NCBI GenBank assembly: GCA_963974485.1
Contig: CAXBBS010000008.1
Location: 1-64,000, forward strand
DNA length: 64,000 nucleotides
Reading direction: 5' to 3'
Origin: JAALKW01 sp963974485
GTDB lineage: Bacteria; Pseudomonadota; Gammaproteobacteria; Legionellales; Legionellaceae
Within the stretch, counting starts at the first letter, position 1. Every line of letters begins with the position of its first letter. The position numbers and the translations under genes are program-made. Shown one piece after another: positions 46,310-55,473 of the stretch. The notes beneath the pieces are model-generated. The model ran no database searches and was not told the DNA's origin. It was given only the letters and a program-made list of their open reading frames with translations.

Positions 46310-47863
46310 TTACCAGCTTCCAGTCCGTTTGAACTCATCTACAGCCGCCGTCAATTGAGCTTGAATGGCATCATCAAAGCCACCCGATTCATTGATGGTT
46401 TGGAGTAAGGCTGCATGTGAAGCATGCATGTGTCCACGAAGCGCGGCTTCAAAAGGACCGATTTCATGGGTTGATAAATCATCGAGGTAACCTTTTTCAA
46501 CAGCAAACATCGCAATGGCCATATCAGCGACGGTGAGCGGTGAATATTGCGGCTGCTTCATGATCTCGGTAATACGCTGACCACGCTCAAGCTGCTTACG
46601 TGTGATTTCATCTAAATCAGAAGCAAACTGAGCAAACGCTTCAAGCTCACGGAACTGAGCCAAAGCCAAACGTGTTCCACCACCTAATTTTTTCATGACT
46701 TTCGTTTGAGCTGCACCACCCACGCGTGAAACCGACAAGCCTGAATTAATGGCAGGTCGCACACCGGAGTTGAACAAATCAACGTCTAAGAAAATCTGAC
46801 CATCCGTAATCGAAATCACGTTGGTTGGAACAAAAGCAGATACGTCACCCGCTTGTGTTTCAATAATCGGTAAGGCTGTAAGTGAGCCGGTTTTGCCTTT
46901 AACACGACCTTCGGTTAAACGCTCGACTTCGTCTGCGCTAATACGTGCTGCACGCTCAAGTAATCGTGAATGCAAATAGAAAATATCACCAGGATACGCT
47001 TCTCGACCTGGGGGACGACGCAACAACAATGAGATCTGACGATAAGCCCAAGCTTGCTTGGTTAAATCATCATACACGATTAAGGCATCTTCACCTTGCT
47101 CCATGAAGAACTCACCCATCGCACACCCAGCATAAGGTGCAATAAACTGAAGTGCAGCAGGATCAGCAGCACCCGCCACCACAATAATGGTGTGAGCTAA
47201 AGCATCATGCTCTTCTAATTTTCGAACCAACGTTGAAACCGAAGAAGCTTTCTGTCCAACAGCAACATAGACACACGTAATGCCTTTGCCTTTTTGATTA
47301 ATAATGGCATCAATTGCAATCGCGGTTTTACCTGTTTGGCGGTCACCAATAATTAACTCGCGCTGACCACGACCGACAGGAATCATGGCGTCAATCGCCT
47401 TCAACCCGGTTTGAAGCGGTTGATCGACCGACTTACGTTCAATAACGCCGGGAGCAACACGCTCAATCGGCAATGATGCCTTAGCATTCAGAGGACCTTT
47501 GCCGTCAATAGGATTACCCAGAGCGTCAACCACACGACCAAGAAGTTCTGGACCAACAGGAACTTCTAAAATACGTCCTGTGCATTTACCTTTTTGCCCT
47601 TCAGATAAACCTTCTGGACTACCGAGCAAAGCAACACCAACCGAATCACGCTCTAAGTTCAAAGCCAAGCCAAATACGCCGCCTTCAAACTCGATCATCT
47701 CCCCTTGCATGGCTTCTTCAAGCCCTTGAAGACGCACAATTCCATCTTTAATACTGACGATGGTGCCTTCGTTACGTGCATCGGAGGTAACGTTGAACTT
47801 TTCAATTTTTTGTCGGATGAGTTCGCTAATTTCCGATGGACTTAATGTGATTTGTTGTGACAT
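46310..47863 (-). CDS. atpA: ATP synthase F1 alpha subunit
   Basis: 517 residues. Non-catalytic nucleotide-binding subunit with P-loop GDRQTGKTAIAID and the alpha-specific SVSRVGGAAQTKVMKK. Confidence 0.98.
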   Translation of the reverse strand: MSQQITLSPSEISELIRQKIEKFNVTSDARNEGTIVSIKDGIVRLQGLEEAMQGEMIEFEGGVFGLALNLERDSVGVALLGSPEGLSEGQKGKCTGRILEVPVGPELLGRVVDALGNPIDGKGPLNAKASLPIERVAPGVIERKSVDQPLQTGLKAIDAMIPVGRGQRELIIGDRQTGKTAIAIDAIINQKGKGITCVYVAVGQKASSVSTLVRKLEEHDALAHTIIVVAGAADPAALQFIAPYAGCAMGEFFMEQGEDALIVYDDLTKQAWAYRQISLLLRRPPGREAYPGDIFYLHSRLLERAARISADEVERLTEGRVKGKTGSLTALPIIETQAGDVSAFVPTNVISITDGQIFLDVDLFNSGVRPAINSGLSVSRVGGAAQTKVMKKLGGGTRLALAQFRELEAFAQFASDLDEITRKQLERGQRITEIMKQPQYSPLTVADMAIAMFAVEKGYLDDLSTHEIGPFEAALRGHMHASHAALLQTINESGGFDDAIQAQLTAAVDEFKRTGSW

Positions 47864-47868
47864 GAAAC

Positions 47869-48435
47869 CTACCCTCTCAATGACCCGACTAAGTCGGCGC
47901 CTAATTTGTCTAACTGACCTTTTACTGAGGCATCAATAACCCAATCGTTGGCACAGATAACAGCTCCGCCTAAAAGCGCTGGTTCAACGGTTAAATCCAG
48001 TGTCACGTCCCGCTTAAGTCGTTCGCTCAAACGTTCAGTCAAACGTGCTTGTTGCTTCTCATCCAGCGGAGAAAAACTACTCACACGAACACAAATTCGA
48101 TTTTCTTCGTCAGCACGCAGTGCTTCAAATTGCGCCTTCATATCTGAAAGAACTAATATCCGCTTGTTATCAGCTAAGACTTGAATCAATGCACTCAACA
48201 CATCAGGGAGTGATTGCTTAACGTTTAGCAAAGCTTCCATCACAGATACCAAAGCTTCGACATGCTGCTCTACGGTTGTTTTTGGATTCAGTATAAAACC
48301 CTGAAAAGCAGGGTTTGACGCCACATCATCAAGCTTTGCAAGCCAAGCAGACCAGTCAGACAAGGTCTGACTTTCTAAGGCATGCTCAAAAACAGCTTTC
48401 GCATAAGGTCTTGCTATACTTGTGTTATCTGACAT
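47869..48435 (-). CDS. atpH: ATP synthase F1 delta subunit
   Basis: 188 residues from ATG 48435 (MSDNTSIARPYAKAVFEHAL); an upstream TTG frame is rejected because it overlaps atpF. It links F1 to the stator. C-terminal PALLGGAVICANDWVIDASVKGQLDKL is typical. Confidence 0.95.
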   Translation of the reverse strand: MSDNTSIARPYAKAVFEHALESQTLSDWSAWLAKLDDVASNPAFQGFILNPKTTVEQHVEALVSVMEALLNVKQSLPDVLSALIQVLADNKRILVLSDMKAQFEALRADEENRICVRVSSFSPLDEKQQARLTERLSERLKRDVTLDLTVEPALLGGAVICANDWVIDASVKGQLDKLGADLVGSLRG

Positions 48436-48436
48436 A

Positions 48437-48907
48437 TCAAAGCTCTTCAATTAAATGATCGAGGATAGCTTTATTTTTTTCCGCATCCACTTCATTCATT
48501 AAAATTTTCTCAGCTGCTGCCAACGCTAACGTACTGACCTGCTCACGCAACGCTTCTTTTGCTCGATTCACTTCTTGAGCAAGTTGCTCAGCATGCGTTT
48601 TAGCAATACGTTCCGCTTCGGCACGTGCGTTATTTTTGGCTTCATCAACCAGCAGTGACGCACGACGCCCTGCTTTCTCAATAATATCCGCCGCATCAAC
48701 CTTCACTTGCTTCAGCTCTTCTTTCACGCGCTCTTGCGCTAATTCAAGCTCACGTTGACCACGCTCGGCTGCAGCTAAACCGTCTGCAACTTTATCACGT
48801 CGCTCTTCCAACGCCTTGGTCAATGGTGGCCAAACAAACGTCATCGTGAACCAAACAAATGCTGCGAAAACCAGCATTTGTATGATGAGTGTTGCATTAA
48901 TATCCAT
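48437..48907 (-). CDS. atpF: ATP synthase F0 b subunit
   Basis: 156 residues: one N-terminal membrane span (TLIIQMLVFAAFVWFTMTFVW), then a long Ala/Glu/Arg coiled coil forming the peripheral stalk. Confidence 0.95.
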   Translation of the reverse strand: MDINATLIIQMLVFAAFVWFTMTFVWPPLTKALEERRDKVADGLAAAERGQRELELAQERVKEELKQVKVDAADIIEKAGRRASLLVDEAKNNARAEAERIAKTHAEQLAQEVNRAKEALREQVSTLALAAAEKILMNEVDAEKNKAILDHLIEEL

Positions 48908-48910
48908 GCT

Positions 48911-49186
48911 TTAAGATCCAAGTGCACTAAGAAACGGATTCGCAAAGGTAAAGAACAATGCAATACCTACACCAATCATGGTTACAGCATCTAAAAGACC
49001 TGCGACGATAAACATTTTAACTTGCAGCATAGGAACCATTTCTGGTTGACGTGCAGCACCTTCTAAAAACTTTCCACCCAACAAACCAAAGCCAATTGCT
49101 GTTCCTAATGCACCAAGACCAATCAAGAGTGCTACAGCAACAACGGTCATGCTCTGAACTTGAGCTACTAAACTTGCCATTTCCAT
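48911..49186 (-). CDS. atpE: ATP synthase F0 c subunit
   Basis: 91 residues from ATG 49186 (GGGGAAG 4 bases upstream). Two-helix hairpin with the loop GAARQPE; the proton-carrying acid is the Asp in GLLDAVTMIGVG, pointing to an H+-type ring. Confidence 0.96.
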   Translation of the reverse strand: MEMASLVAQVQSMTVVAVALLIGLGALGTAIGFGLLGGKFLEGAARQPEMVPMLQVKMFIVAGLLDAVTMIGVGIALFFTFANPFLSALGS

Positions 49187-49244
49187 CAAACTTCCCCTTT
49201 TACGCTAACGATACAAAAACCAAATTAAAAATCAACAACCAACT

Positions 49245-50072
49245 TTAATGCTCTTCGTGGGCCAAACTCAAATAAACAATCGTAAGAACCATGAAGATGA
49301 ACGCCTGAAGCGTGATCACTAGGATATGGAAAATTGACCATCCCAACGATAAGAAAAACTGTGCAATACCTTGTGCAGTACTCGATAGCAACGACGATGA
49401 GGCCGTATCAAGCGTGAGTAAGGCTATCAGAATAAAAATTAATTCTCCAGCATAAAGATTACCAAATAATCGCAGTGCCAAAGAAATAGGTTTAGCGATT
49501 AAGCCCACCAGCTCTAACAATAAATTAAACGGAATAAATGCAGGATGATTAAACGGCTGAAGTGTCAATTCTTTGATAAAACCTTTAGGGCCTTTAATCT
49601 TAAGGCTATAAAAAATAATCATGAAAAATACAGCCAACGACATGGCAAACGTCATGTTTAAGTCATTCGTTGGTACCACTTTCAAATGATGCACACCTGC
49701 CGAACTCGCGAGCAGCGGTAACACATCAACCGGTACGATATCCATAAAATTCATCACAAAAACCCACACAAAAATCGTGAGCGCTAGCGGCCCGATCAAG
49801 GCATTTCGACCATGGAAACAATCTCTGACTTGGGTATCAGCAAACTCAAGCATCACTTCAGCAAAGTTCTGCCATTTTCCTGGAAGACCTGCTGATACGC
49901 GGCGCGCACCAAAAATCAATAAAGACAATGCCACCACACCAGACAATACCGAGAAAAAAATGGTGTCGAGATTCAATGTCCAGAACCCACCACCTGTGCC
50001 AACACTCATGGTTTTTAAGTTAAACGTTAAATACGTAAGGTGATGCTTAATATAGTCAGTACTTGATATCAT
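49245..50072 (-). CDS. atpB: ATP synthase F0 a subunit
   Basis: 275 residues with several membrane spans. LALRLFGNLYAGELIF carries the essential stator Arg. The start overlaps the atpI stop by 4 bases. Confidence 0.96.
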   Translation of the reverse strand: MISSTDYIKHHLTYLTFNLKTMSVGTGGGFWTLNLDTIFFSVLSGVVALSLLIFGARRVSAGLPGKWQNFAEVMLEFADTQVRDCFHGRNALIGPLALTIFVWVFVMNFMDIVPVDVLPLLASSAGVHHLKVVPTNDLNMTFAMSLAVFFMIIFYSLKIKGPKGFIKELTLQPFNHPAFIPFNLLLELVGLIAKPISLALRLFGNLYAGELIFILIALLTLDTASSSLLSSTAQGIAQFFLSLGWSIFHILVITLQAFIFMVLTIVYLSLAHEEH

Positions 50073-50479
50073 AATTTCTCAACACTTGCCTTGCTCATGC
50101 GGTTCTGATTTCCCCGGAAAAACCAAGGTGCAAACCAAAACGTGACGTGTACCATAAAATATCCTGCAAAAAACATCACAGGAACCACATCCACCCATCG
50201 AAACACCACCGCAAACAAGGTTGCTGACATCAGCAACTTCATGGCTTCGCCTCGATAAGCGCTTTTTAAAATCTGTTGTGAAAACCGTGCCCGTTGGTCC
50301 CGAAATAAGATTCGTGCAAACAACGCATGAGGAACCAAACACACAACAGCACCGAGCAACATGGAGCGAGCTGAACCCAAGCCAAGTATTGCCCAAATCA
50401 CTAGCGACGCACTTACGCCCACACGTAATTGCATCAAAAAAAGACGCTTTGCGCCGTGTAATCCCTGCTGATTTTTCAC
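50069..50479 (-). CDS. atpI: ATP synthase assembly protein AtpI
   Basis: 136 residues, four membrane segments. GTG start behind AAAGG. First gene of the operon, aiding c-ring assembly. Confidence 0.88.
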   Translation of the reverse strand: MKNQQGLHGAKRLFLMQLRVGVSASLVIWAILGLGSARSMLLGAVVCLVPHALFARILFRDQRARFSQQILKSAYRGEAMKLLMSATLFAVVFRWVDVVPVMFFAGYFMVHVTFWFAPWFFRGNQNRMSKASVEKL

Positions 50480-50504
50480 ATACCACCTTTATTCATTGGC
50501 GCAA

Positions 50505-50533
50505 ATTATAAATTAATCATCTACGTGACGCAA
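50505..50533 (-). promoter_or_regulatory. Promoter of the atp operon
   Basis: On the minus strand, TTGCGT (50533-50528), a 17-base spacer and a perfect TATAAT (50510-50505), about 25 bases before the atpI GTG. Confidence 0.75.
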
Positions 50534-50647
50534 CAGCTGTTTAACATGTGTTTAGCTGGCATTTGTGAGCAAAAATAAAACACAGGGCTATACTTAAACA
50601 TAACACGAAAGAAATTACTTATGATTAATCAACCTAGAGGTGTCATT

Positions 50648-50890
50648 ATGTCTGAGCGAAAACAACACACCAGTGCGTGTATGCACGAAAACATGGGTCA
50701 TCGCTACGGTGACGAATTCCACCACAAACATGATAAGCGTCATCTTAAATTTAGGCATCATTGGCGCTCACATCCTGCAAACCAACGCAAGCAAGAGCAG
50801 GCTGATCTAATTTATTCTCAACCGGATTTATTCCGCACATTTAAAATAAAAAAAATGTGTAAGCCCTTGGCGAATACCTCCATTCACTGA
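50648..50890 (+). CDS. Small His/Lys-rich protein
   Basis: 80 residues from ATG 50648, with AGAGGTG at good spacing; the longer frame from 50621 has no ribosome site. Very rich in His, Lys and Arg (HRYGDEFHHKHDKRHLKFRHHW), so possibly metal- or nucleic-acid-binding. A strong terminator follows. No family recognised. Confidence 0.55.
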   Translation: MSERKQHTSACMHENMGHRYGDEFHHKHDKRHLKFRHHWRSHPANQRKQEQADLIYSQPDLFRTFKIKKMCKPLANTSIH

Positions 50891-50944
50891 TAGAGTATTA
50901 TTATCTTGATCGGGTTTGCCACTTCCTGATTGGGAAAGAGATCG

Positions 50945-50977
50945 AAAAAGCCTGAGTCAATCTTAGGCTTTTTTTTA
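50945..50977. terminator. Bidirectional rho-independent terminator
   Basis: AAGCCT (50948-50953) pairs with AGGCTT (50965-50970), flanked by an A-run before and eight Ts after. It serves the small + gene and the convergent BON lipoprotein gene. Confidence 0.85.
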
Positions 50978-50993
50978 TATTCTATTTCTTACG

Positions 50994-51581
50994 CTACTCA
51001 GCACTTAACCTATAATAATTAAAGAGCTTGACTACACGACGTACACCGTCCGTATGCGTTGCAACATGAATCACGCGCGCTCCTTGATCCGGCATCACAT
51101 CACCCATGAGATACACTATTCTATCGGCCGTGACCACTTTAAATTGACGTGGCTCAATCTTAGCGTCAGCGACCACCTGGCTTCTAATTTTTGCTGTAAT
51201 CCATGCGTCTTCTACCGTATTGTCCAAACCGGATCCAATCGCCAATTGATTAAATTGTTTACGAACACCTGATATTTCAGCAACCCGTGCGTTGGCTTCT
51301 TTGCGCAGCGCACGACTCGGAACATGGCCTGTGAGTAAAACATCTCGATGAAACACCGCCAAATCAATGGCACATCCATCACATTTCAAACGTTTATCAT
51401 GAAACAGCGCTCGATTAGCATCAGCGCCCAACTGATAATCCGTCAATTTCTTATAAACATTATGGCGATCATAAACCAACATCGCGCCGGTCCATACTCC
51501 ACTACCTAAATCAGCGCAGCCAGATAAAAGAAGACTTATCCAGCCGAAGAACACCCATCTAAGCCGGTACTGATGCATCAT
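50994..51581 (-). CDS. BON-domain lipoprotein (second copy)
   Basis: 195 residues from ATG 51581 (TGATG coupling with the gene before). Lipobox LLSGC after a hydrophobic leader. Two BON domains (about 55-115 and 125-190; AWITAKIRSQVVADAKI, VVTADRIVYLMGDV) that bind phospholipid or peptidoglycan. Related to DolP/OsmY. Confidence 0.85.
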   Translation of the reverse strand: MMHQYRLRWVFFGWISLLLSGCADLGSGVWTGAMLVYDRHNVYKKLTDYQLGADANRALFHDKRLKCDGCAIDLAVFHRDVLLTGHVPSRALRKEANARVAEISGVRKQFNQLAIGSGLDNTVEDAWITAKIRSQVVADAKIEPRQFKVVTADRIVYLMGDVMPDQGARVIHVATHTDGVRRVVKLFNYYRLSAE

Positions 51582-52153
51582 CAACGCACGTACTGAAACG
51601 CTTTAACCACTTTACGAACGCCCTTTACTTGCCGTGCTACATCGACTGCAAGCCCTCCTTGTTCTGGCGTTGCAATACCCATGAGATACACCACGGCATT
51701 ATCCGTCACTACACGAATCGAACCCGACTCAAGACCTTTTTTCTGTAATAATTTGGCACGAACTTCACCGGTAATCCATGTATCACGACTTTGCTCTGTC
51801 AGTGTAATCGGAGACCCGATCGTAATTTCGTTATAAACACGTCGTACATTCGGCGTTCCTTTTGCAATTTTTTCAGCAACTTCACGTAAAGACGCTGTGG
51901 GTATTTGCCCCACCAACAGCACCACTTGGTTAAAGCTCGTCACACCAATATGCGAATGTCTAAATTTAGGATCAGAAACAAGCTCGGTATGCACAACATG
52001 AAAAATACGTGCATCGCGTTCAATCATCACCACACTACGTTTATCATACACCACAAGCCCCGCAGCAGCACCGGCCATCACGCCCAGAACACACCCTCCA
52101 AGCAACACGCTTGAACTCAAAATAAATGCAGCACTCCATCGCCCTAATTTCAT
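51581..52153 (-). CDS. dolP: DolP (YraP)-like dual-BON lipoprotein
   Basis: 190 residues. Lipobox LLGGC with a signal peptide; two BON domains (RDTWITGEVRAKLLQKKGLE, VVTDNAVVYLMGIATPEQGGLAVDVARQVKGV). It keeps the outer membrane intact in E. coli. It follows diaA as in the E. coli yraN-diaA-dolP cluster. Confidence 0.88.
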   Translation of the reverse strand: MKLGRWSAAFILSSSVLLGGCVLGVMAGAAAGLVVYDKRSVVMIERDARIFHVVHTELVSDPKFRHSHIGVTSFNQVVLLVGQIPTASLREVAEKIAKGTPNVRRVYNEITIGSPITLTEQSRDTWITGEVRAKLLQKKGLESGSIRVVTDNAVVYLMGIATPEQGGLAVDVARQVKGVRKVVKAFQYVR

Positions 52154-52160
52154 GATATTT

Positions 52161-52760
52161 TCACCCCATTATTTGGCCAAACAACGCCTGATCGATTAAA
52201 TCACAAAAACAATGTAACACAAATAAATGAATCTCCCGAACGCGAGCAGGTGATTCAACAGGCACGGCAATTTCCATATCGTGCGGCCCCAAATGATTAG
52301 CCAGCACCCCTCGTTTCGACGCGCCGAGCAAAATCACATCCATACCTCGCTCATGTGCCGCATCCACCGCATGCACAAGATTCATCGTTTGATTAGAGGT
52401 ACTAAGTAATAATAAAACATCACCCGCATGGCCTAAGGCTTGTAGGGGACGTGAAAATACGTGATCTGCATGCCCATCTTGCAATAAAGATGTCGTCAGT
52501 GCTGTATCCGTACCTAAAACAACCACGGGCAAAGCCGGTCGCTCCACCTCAAAATGATTCAACAATGCCGTTGAAAAATGCAATGCATTCGCAGATGATC
52601 CCCCGTTGCCACACACAAAAATTCGACCGTTATCAAGCAAAGCTTTGACTAAGCGCGCACCCGCGTCCGTAATCATCTCAGGCAATGCATCAGCTGCCGC
52701 AATATTTGCTTCAATGCTTGCATGAAACAACTGCTGCACATGTGAGTCTATTAAACTCAT
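52161..52760 (-). CDS. diaA: DnaA initiator-associating protein DiaA (SIS domain)
   Basis: 199 residues, sugar-isomerase fold: IFVCGNGGSSANALHFSTALLNHF, LLLLSTSNQTMNLVHAVDAA. DiaA promotes DnaA assembly at the origin; GmhA is a close paralogue, but the yraN-diaA-dolP context favours DiaA. Confidence 0.85.
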   Translation of the reverse strand: MSLIDSHVQQLFHASIEANIAAADALPEMITDAGARLVKALLDNGRIFVCGNGGSSANALHFSTALLNHFEVERPALPVVVLGTDTALTTSLLQDGHADHVFSRPLQALGHAGDVLLLLSTSNQTMNLVHAVDAAHERGMDVILLGASKRGVLANHLGPHDMEIAVPVESPARVREIHLFVLHCFCDLIDQALFGQIMG

Positions 52761-52781
52761 GTCTTCGTCCTCTTTTATTTC

Positions 52782-53153
52782 TCAATAATCCGCATCAAAC
52801 GCACGTTTAATCCACGTCAAGCGTGCAGGCTTACCATCAAAAGCCAACACATCAAAACGCACGCCATGCTCCCCTTGCTTTGGATATTTCAGCAAATACA
52901 ATGCCGCTGTTTTTATAATTTTTTTTTGCTTACTCGCCGTCACACTTGCCGCCGCTCCACCAAATTTTATCGAGGAACGGCGTCTAACTTCAATAAAAAC
53001 AAGCTCACTTTCACAGGTTTTCATGATTAAATCAATTTCACCCGCGCGACACCTAAAATTACTAGCAAGCCACGTTAAGCCCTGTTTTTCCAAGTATTTA
53101 CGCGCATACAACTCAGCTTGCTCACCAATGGTTAGGTTTGTTTTTAATGTCAC
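52782..53153 (-). CDS. yraN: YraN-family endonuclease-like protein
   Basis: 123 residues, GTG start overlapping the parB stop by 4 bases. Nuclease-fold motif GEIDLIM...LVFIEVRRRSS. Function in relatives unknown, probably Holliday-junction-resolvase-like. Confidence 0.9.
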   Translation of the reverse strand: MTLKTNLTIGEQAELYARKYLEKQGLTWLASNFRCRAGEIDLIMKTCESELVFIEVRRRSSIKFGGAAASVTASKQKKIIKTAALYLLKYPKQGEHGVRFDVLAFDGKPARLTWIKRAFDADY

Positions 53154-54058
53154 GCTACAGCTTCTGCGGGCAGTGTCGCACGCAAAGATGCAAACATCTG
53201 CTCTAAATGCTCAGCATTTTTAAATTGAATCAGCAAATTTCCTTGGCCCGAAGCGCCAGGTTTAAGCTGAACTTTTGTTCCTAAATGTACCGATAATTGC
53301 TTGAGTTCATCATGAAATCCCACGCCAGTCGCCCGAACAGGTTTACTTGCAAGCACGCCGCTTTCATGTGCCTTCACGCGCGCGACCAAGGCCTCCGTTT
53401 CACGAACAGATAAGCGCCGATTCACCACCCATTCTGCAACTTGCGCTTGCTCAGCCTCATTGAGGCGTAATAAACAACGCGCATGCCCCATATCGAGCCG
53501 ACCATCATCAAGCATGGTTTTAACAACCTCACTCAAGTTTAAAAGCCTCAAACAATTACTCACCGCAGCTCTTGATTTTGAAAGCAAGCGTGCAATATCA
53601 ATATGCGTGAGCGAAAACTCTTGACTTAAACGCTGCATCGCACGTGCTTCGTCCATCACGCTTAGCGCTTCACGCTGTAAATTTTCAATGAGCGCCAGCG
53701 CCATCGCCGTTTCATCATTGACTTGCCGGACCAACACCGGCACATCGGTAATACCCGCCAACTGACAAGCACGCCAACGTCGTTCACCGGCAATAATTTC
53801 ATACTGTTTAGGTGAAAGCTCGCGCGCCACAATCGGTTGCAATAAACCTTGTTGTTTAACCGATGCAGCAAGCTCTTGCAAACCGGTCTCATCCATCGCA
53901 CCACGTGGTTGATATTGCCCAGGCTGCAACGCTATCACCGGCAACGTCATGAGCATCGACTCGTTCATTCTCGGCGTATTTTCACCGGTGATAGGCTCCT
54001 CCATATTGGCAAGCAGTGCAGATAAACTACGCCCTAATCCCCCACGCTTAGCACTCAT
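53150..54058 (-). CDS. parB: Chromosome partitioning protein ParB
   Basis: 302 residues. CTPase/ParB box (LQPGQYQPRG, ERRWRACQLAG), central helix-turn-helix (LTHIDIARLLSKSRAAVSN) and C-terminal dimerisation domain. It spreads from parS sites. No full parS was found in the window by eye. Confidence 0.96.
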   Translation of the reverse strand: MSAKRGGLGRSLSALLANMEEPITGENTPRMNESMLMTLPVIALQPGQYQPRGAMDETGLQELAASVKQQGLLQPIVARELSPKQYEIIAGERRWRACQLAGITDVPVLVRQVNDETAMALALIENLQREALSVMDEARAMQRLSQEFSLTHIDIARLLSKSRAAVSNCLRLLNLSEVVKTMLDDGRLDMGHARCLLRLNEAEQAQVAEWVVNRRLSVRETEALVARVKAHESGVLASKPVRATGVGFHDELKQLSVHLGTKVQLKPGASGQGNLLIQFKNAEHLEQMFASLRATLPAEAVA

Positions 54059-54843
54059 GCAACCTCCGCCGTAATTCGTGTGGTTTTCTCTCGCCCCATC
54101 AACTCCGATGCAAGCACCTGATAGGCTGCAGATCCTGCCGATCCTCTTGCATACTGAAGCACCGCTTGACCATGACTTGGCGCTTCCGCCAACTTAACAT
54201 TTCGCGGTACAACCGTACGATAAACTTGGGTTCCAAAATGCGTTAGCAATTCTTTTGATACATCACGTGATAAGCGATTTCGCGCATCATAAAGCGTACG
54301 CACAAGACCTTCGATTTTCAACCGCGGATTAACCGAAGCCGTCACTTGCTTGATCGTAGAAAGCAAGTCCGCAAGCCCTTCCAGCGCATAATATTCACAC
54401 TGCATAGGAATAAGCACTGACTCTGCCGCAACCAAGGCATTCAGCGTAAGTGTATTCAACGCAGGAGGACAATCAATTAAAATATAATCATAACGCGCCT
54501 CAATCGGCTTGAGTGCTTTTGCGAGCATCGCTTCACGATGCGTGTGCGCCATGAGGCTCACTTCTGCAACCGTCAGATCAGCACTGCCCGGCAGCATGTC
54601 AAATCCACATGCTGTTTTTAGAATAGCTTGCTCTGCTAGGCAATCGCCAAGCAAAACATCATTGCTTGAGTGCAACAAGCTGTGCTTGTCTATACCTGAT
54701 CCCATGGTCGCATTGCCCTGCGGATCAAGATCAATCAATAATACGTTTTGGTGTTCAGCAGCAAGCGAAGCAGCTAAATTAACCGCCGTGGTGGTTTTGC
54801 CAACGCCCCCTTTCTGATTGGCAATGGCAATCACTTTGCCCAT
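54055..54843 (-). CDS. parA: Chromosome partitioning ATPase ParA (Soj)
   Basis: 262 residues. Deviant Walker A KGGVGKTTTAVNLA at the N-terminus; DPQGNATMGSGI and YDYILIDCPPALN. 4-base overlap with parB. Confidence 0.97.
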   Translation of the reverse strand: MGKVIAIANQKGGVGKTTTAVNLAASLAAEHQNVLLIDLDPQGNATMGSGIDKHSLLHSSNDVLLGDCLAEQAILKTACGFDMLPGSADLTVAEVSLMAHTHREAMLAKALKPIEARYDYILIDCPPALNTLTLNALVAAESVLIPMQCEYYALEGLADLLSTIKQVTASVNPRLKIEGLVRTLYDARNRLSRDVSKELLTHFGTQVYRTVVPRNVKLAEAPSHGQAVLQYARGSAGSAAYQVLASELMGREKTTRITAEVA

Positions 54844-54852
54844 GCGTGCTCC

Positions 54853-55473
54853 TCAAGATGATGGTTCAATAAGAATACAACAGCGCTCGCCCACAACGCC
54901 CGGGACCGTATACGTCCGCGTGTCATAAGACTTGCCAAGTTGGATGAGTTCGTCTTCCGGAACACGCCCTTTCATGGCCACCCAAAGCCCACGCGACTCA
55001 ATAAGATGCCGCGTCTTTTCGACCATAGGTTCGAGCGCACTAAATGCCCGACTGACTACTGTATCAAATGCACGTGTAGGGTGGTAGCTTTCAACACGTG
55101 ATTCGATCACTTCAACATGATTTAGCGCTAAACTTCTAACCACTTCGCGTAAAAAACGCGTTTTCTTGCCGTTACTATCGAGCAACACTAGCTCGGCTTC
55201 GGGGTGCGCCAAGGCCAAAGGAATCCCCGGTAAGCCCGGTCCTGTACCCACATCCAACCACCGATGCCCTCGAAGATAGGGGATAATGGCGAGGCTATCT
55301 AAAATATGTTTACTAACCATCTCTTCAACATCACGCACAGCGGTTAAATTATACGCACGATTCCATTGTTCAAGTAGTGCTAAATATTCCACAAAAGGCT
55401 CAGGGTCTAGGTGCGCCACACCTAAGATTTCAAACCCAGCGTTAAGCTGTTGACTCAGTGCGATTTTATCCAT
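54853..55473 (-). CDS. rsmG: 16S rRNA m7G527 methyltransferase RsmG
   Basis: 206 residues. WNRAYNLTAVRD, SAM motif WLDVGTGPGLPGIPLA and the VVSRAFSAL block. Start overlaps the mnmG stop by one base. Confidence 0.96.
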   Translation of the reverse strand: MDKIALSQQLNAGFEILGVAHLDPEPFVEYLALLEQWNRAYNLTAVRDVEEMVSKHILDSLAIIPYLRGHRWLDVGTGPGLPGIPLALAHPEAELVLLDSNGKKTRFLREVVRSLALNHVEVIESRVESYHPTRAFDTVVSRAFSALEPMVEKTRHLIESRGLWVAMKGRVPEDELIQLGKSYDTRTYTVPGVVGERCCILIEPSS

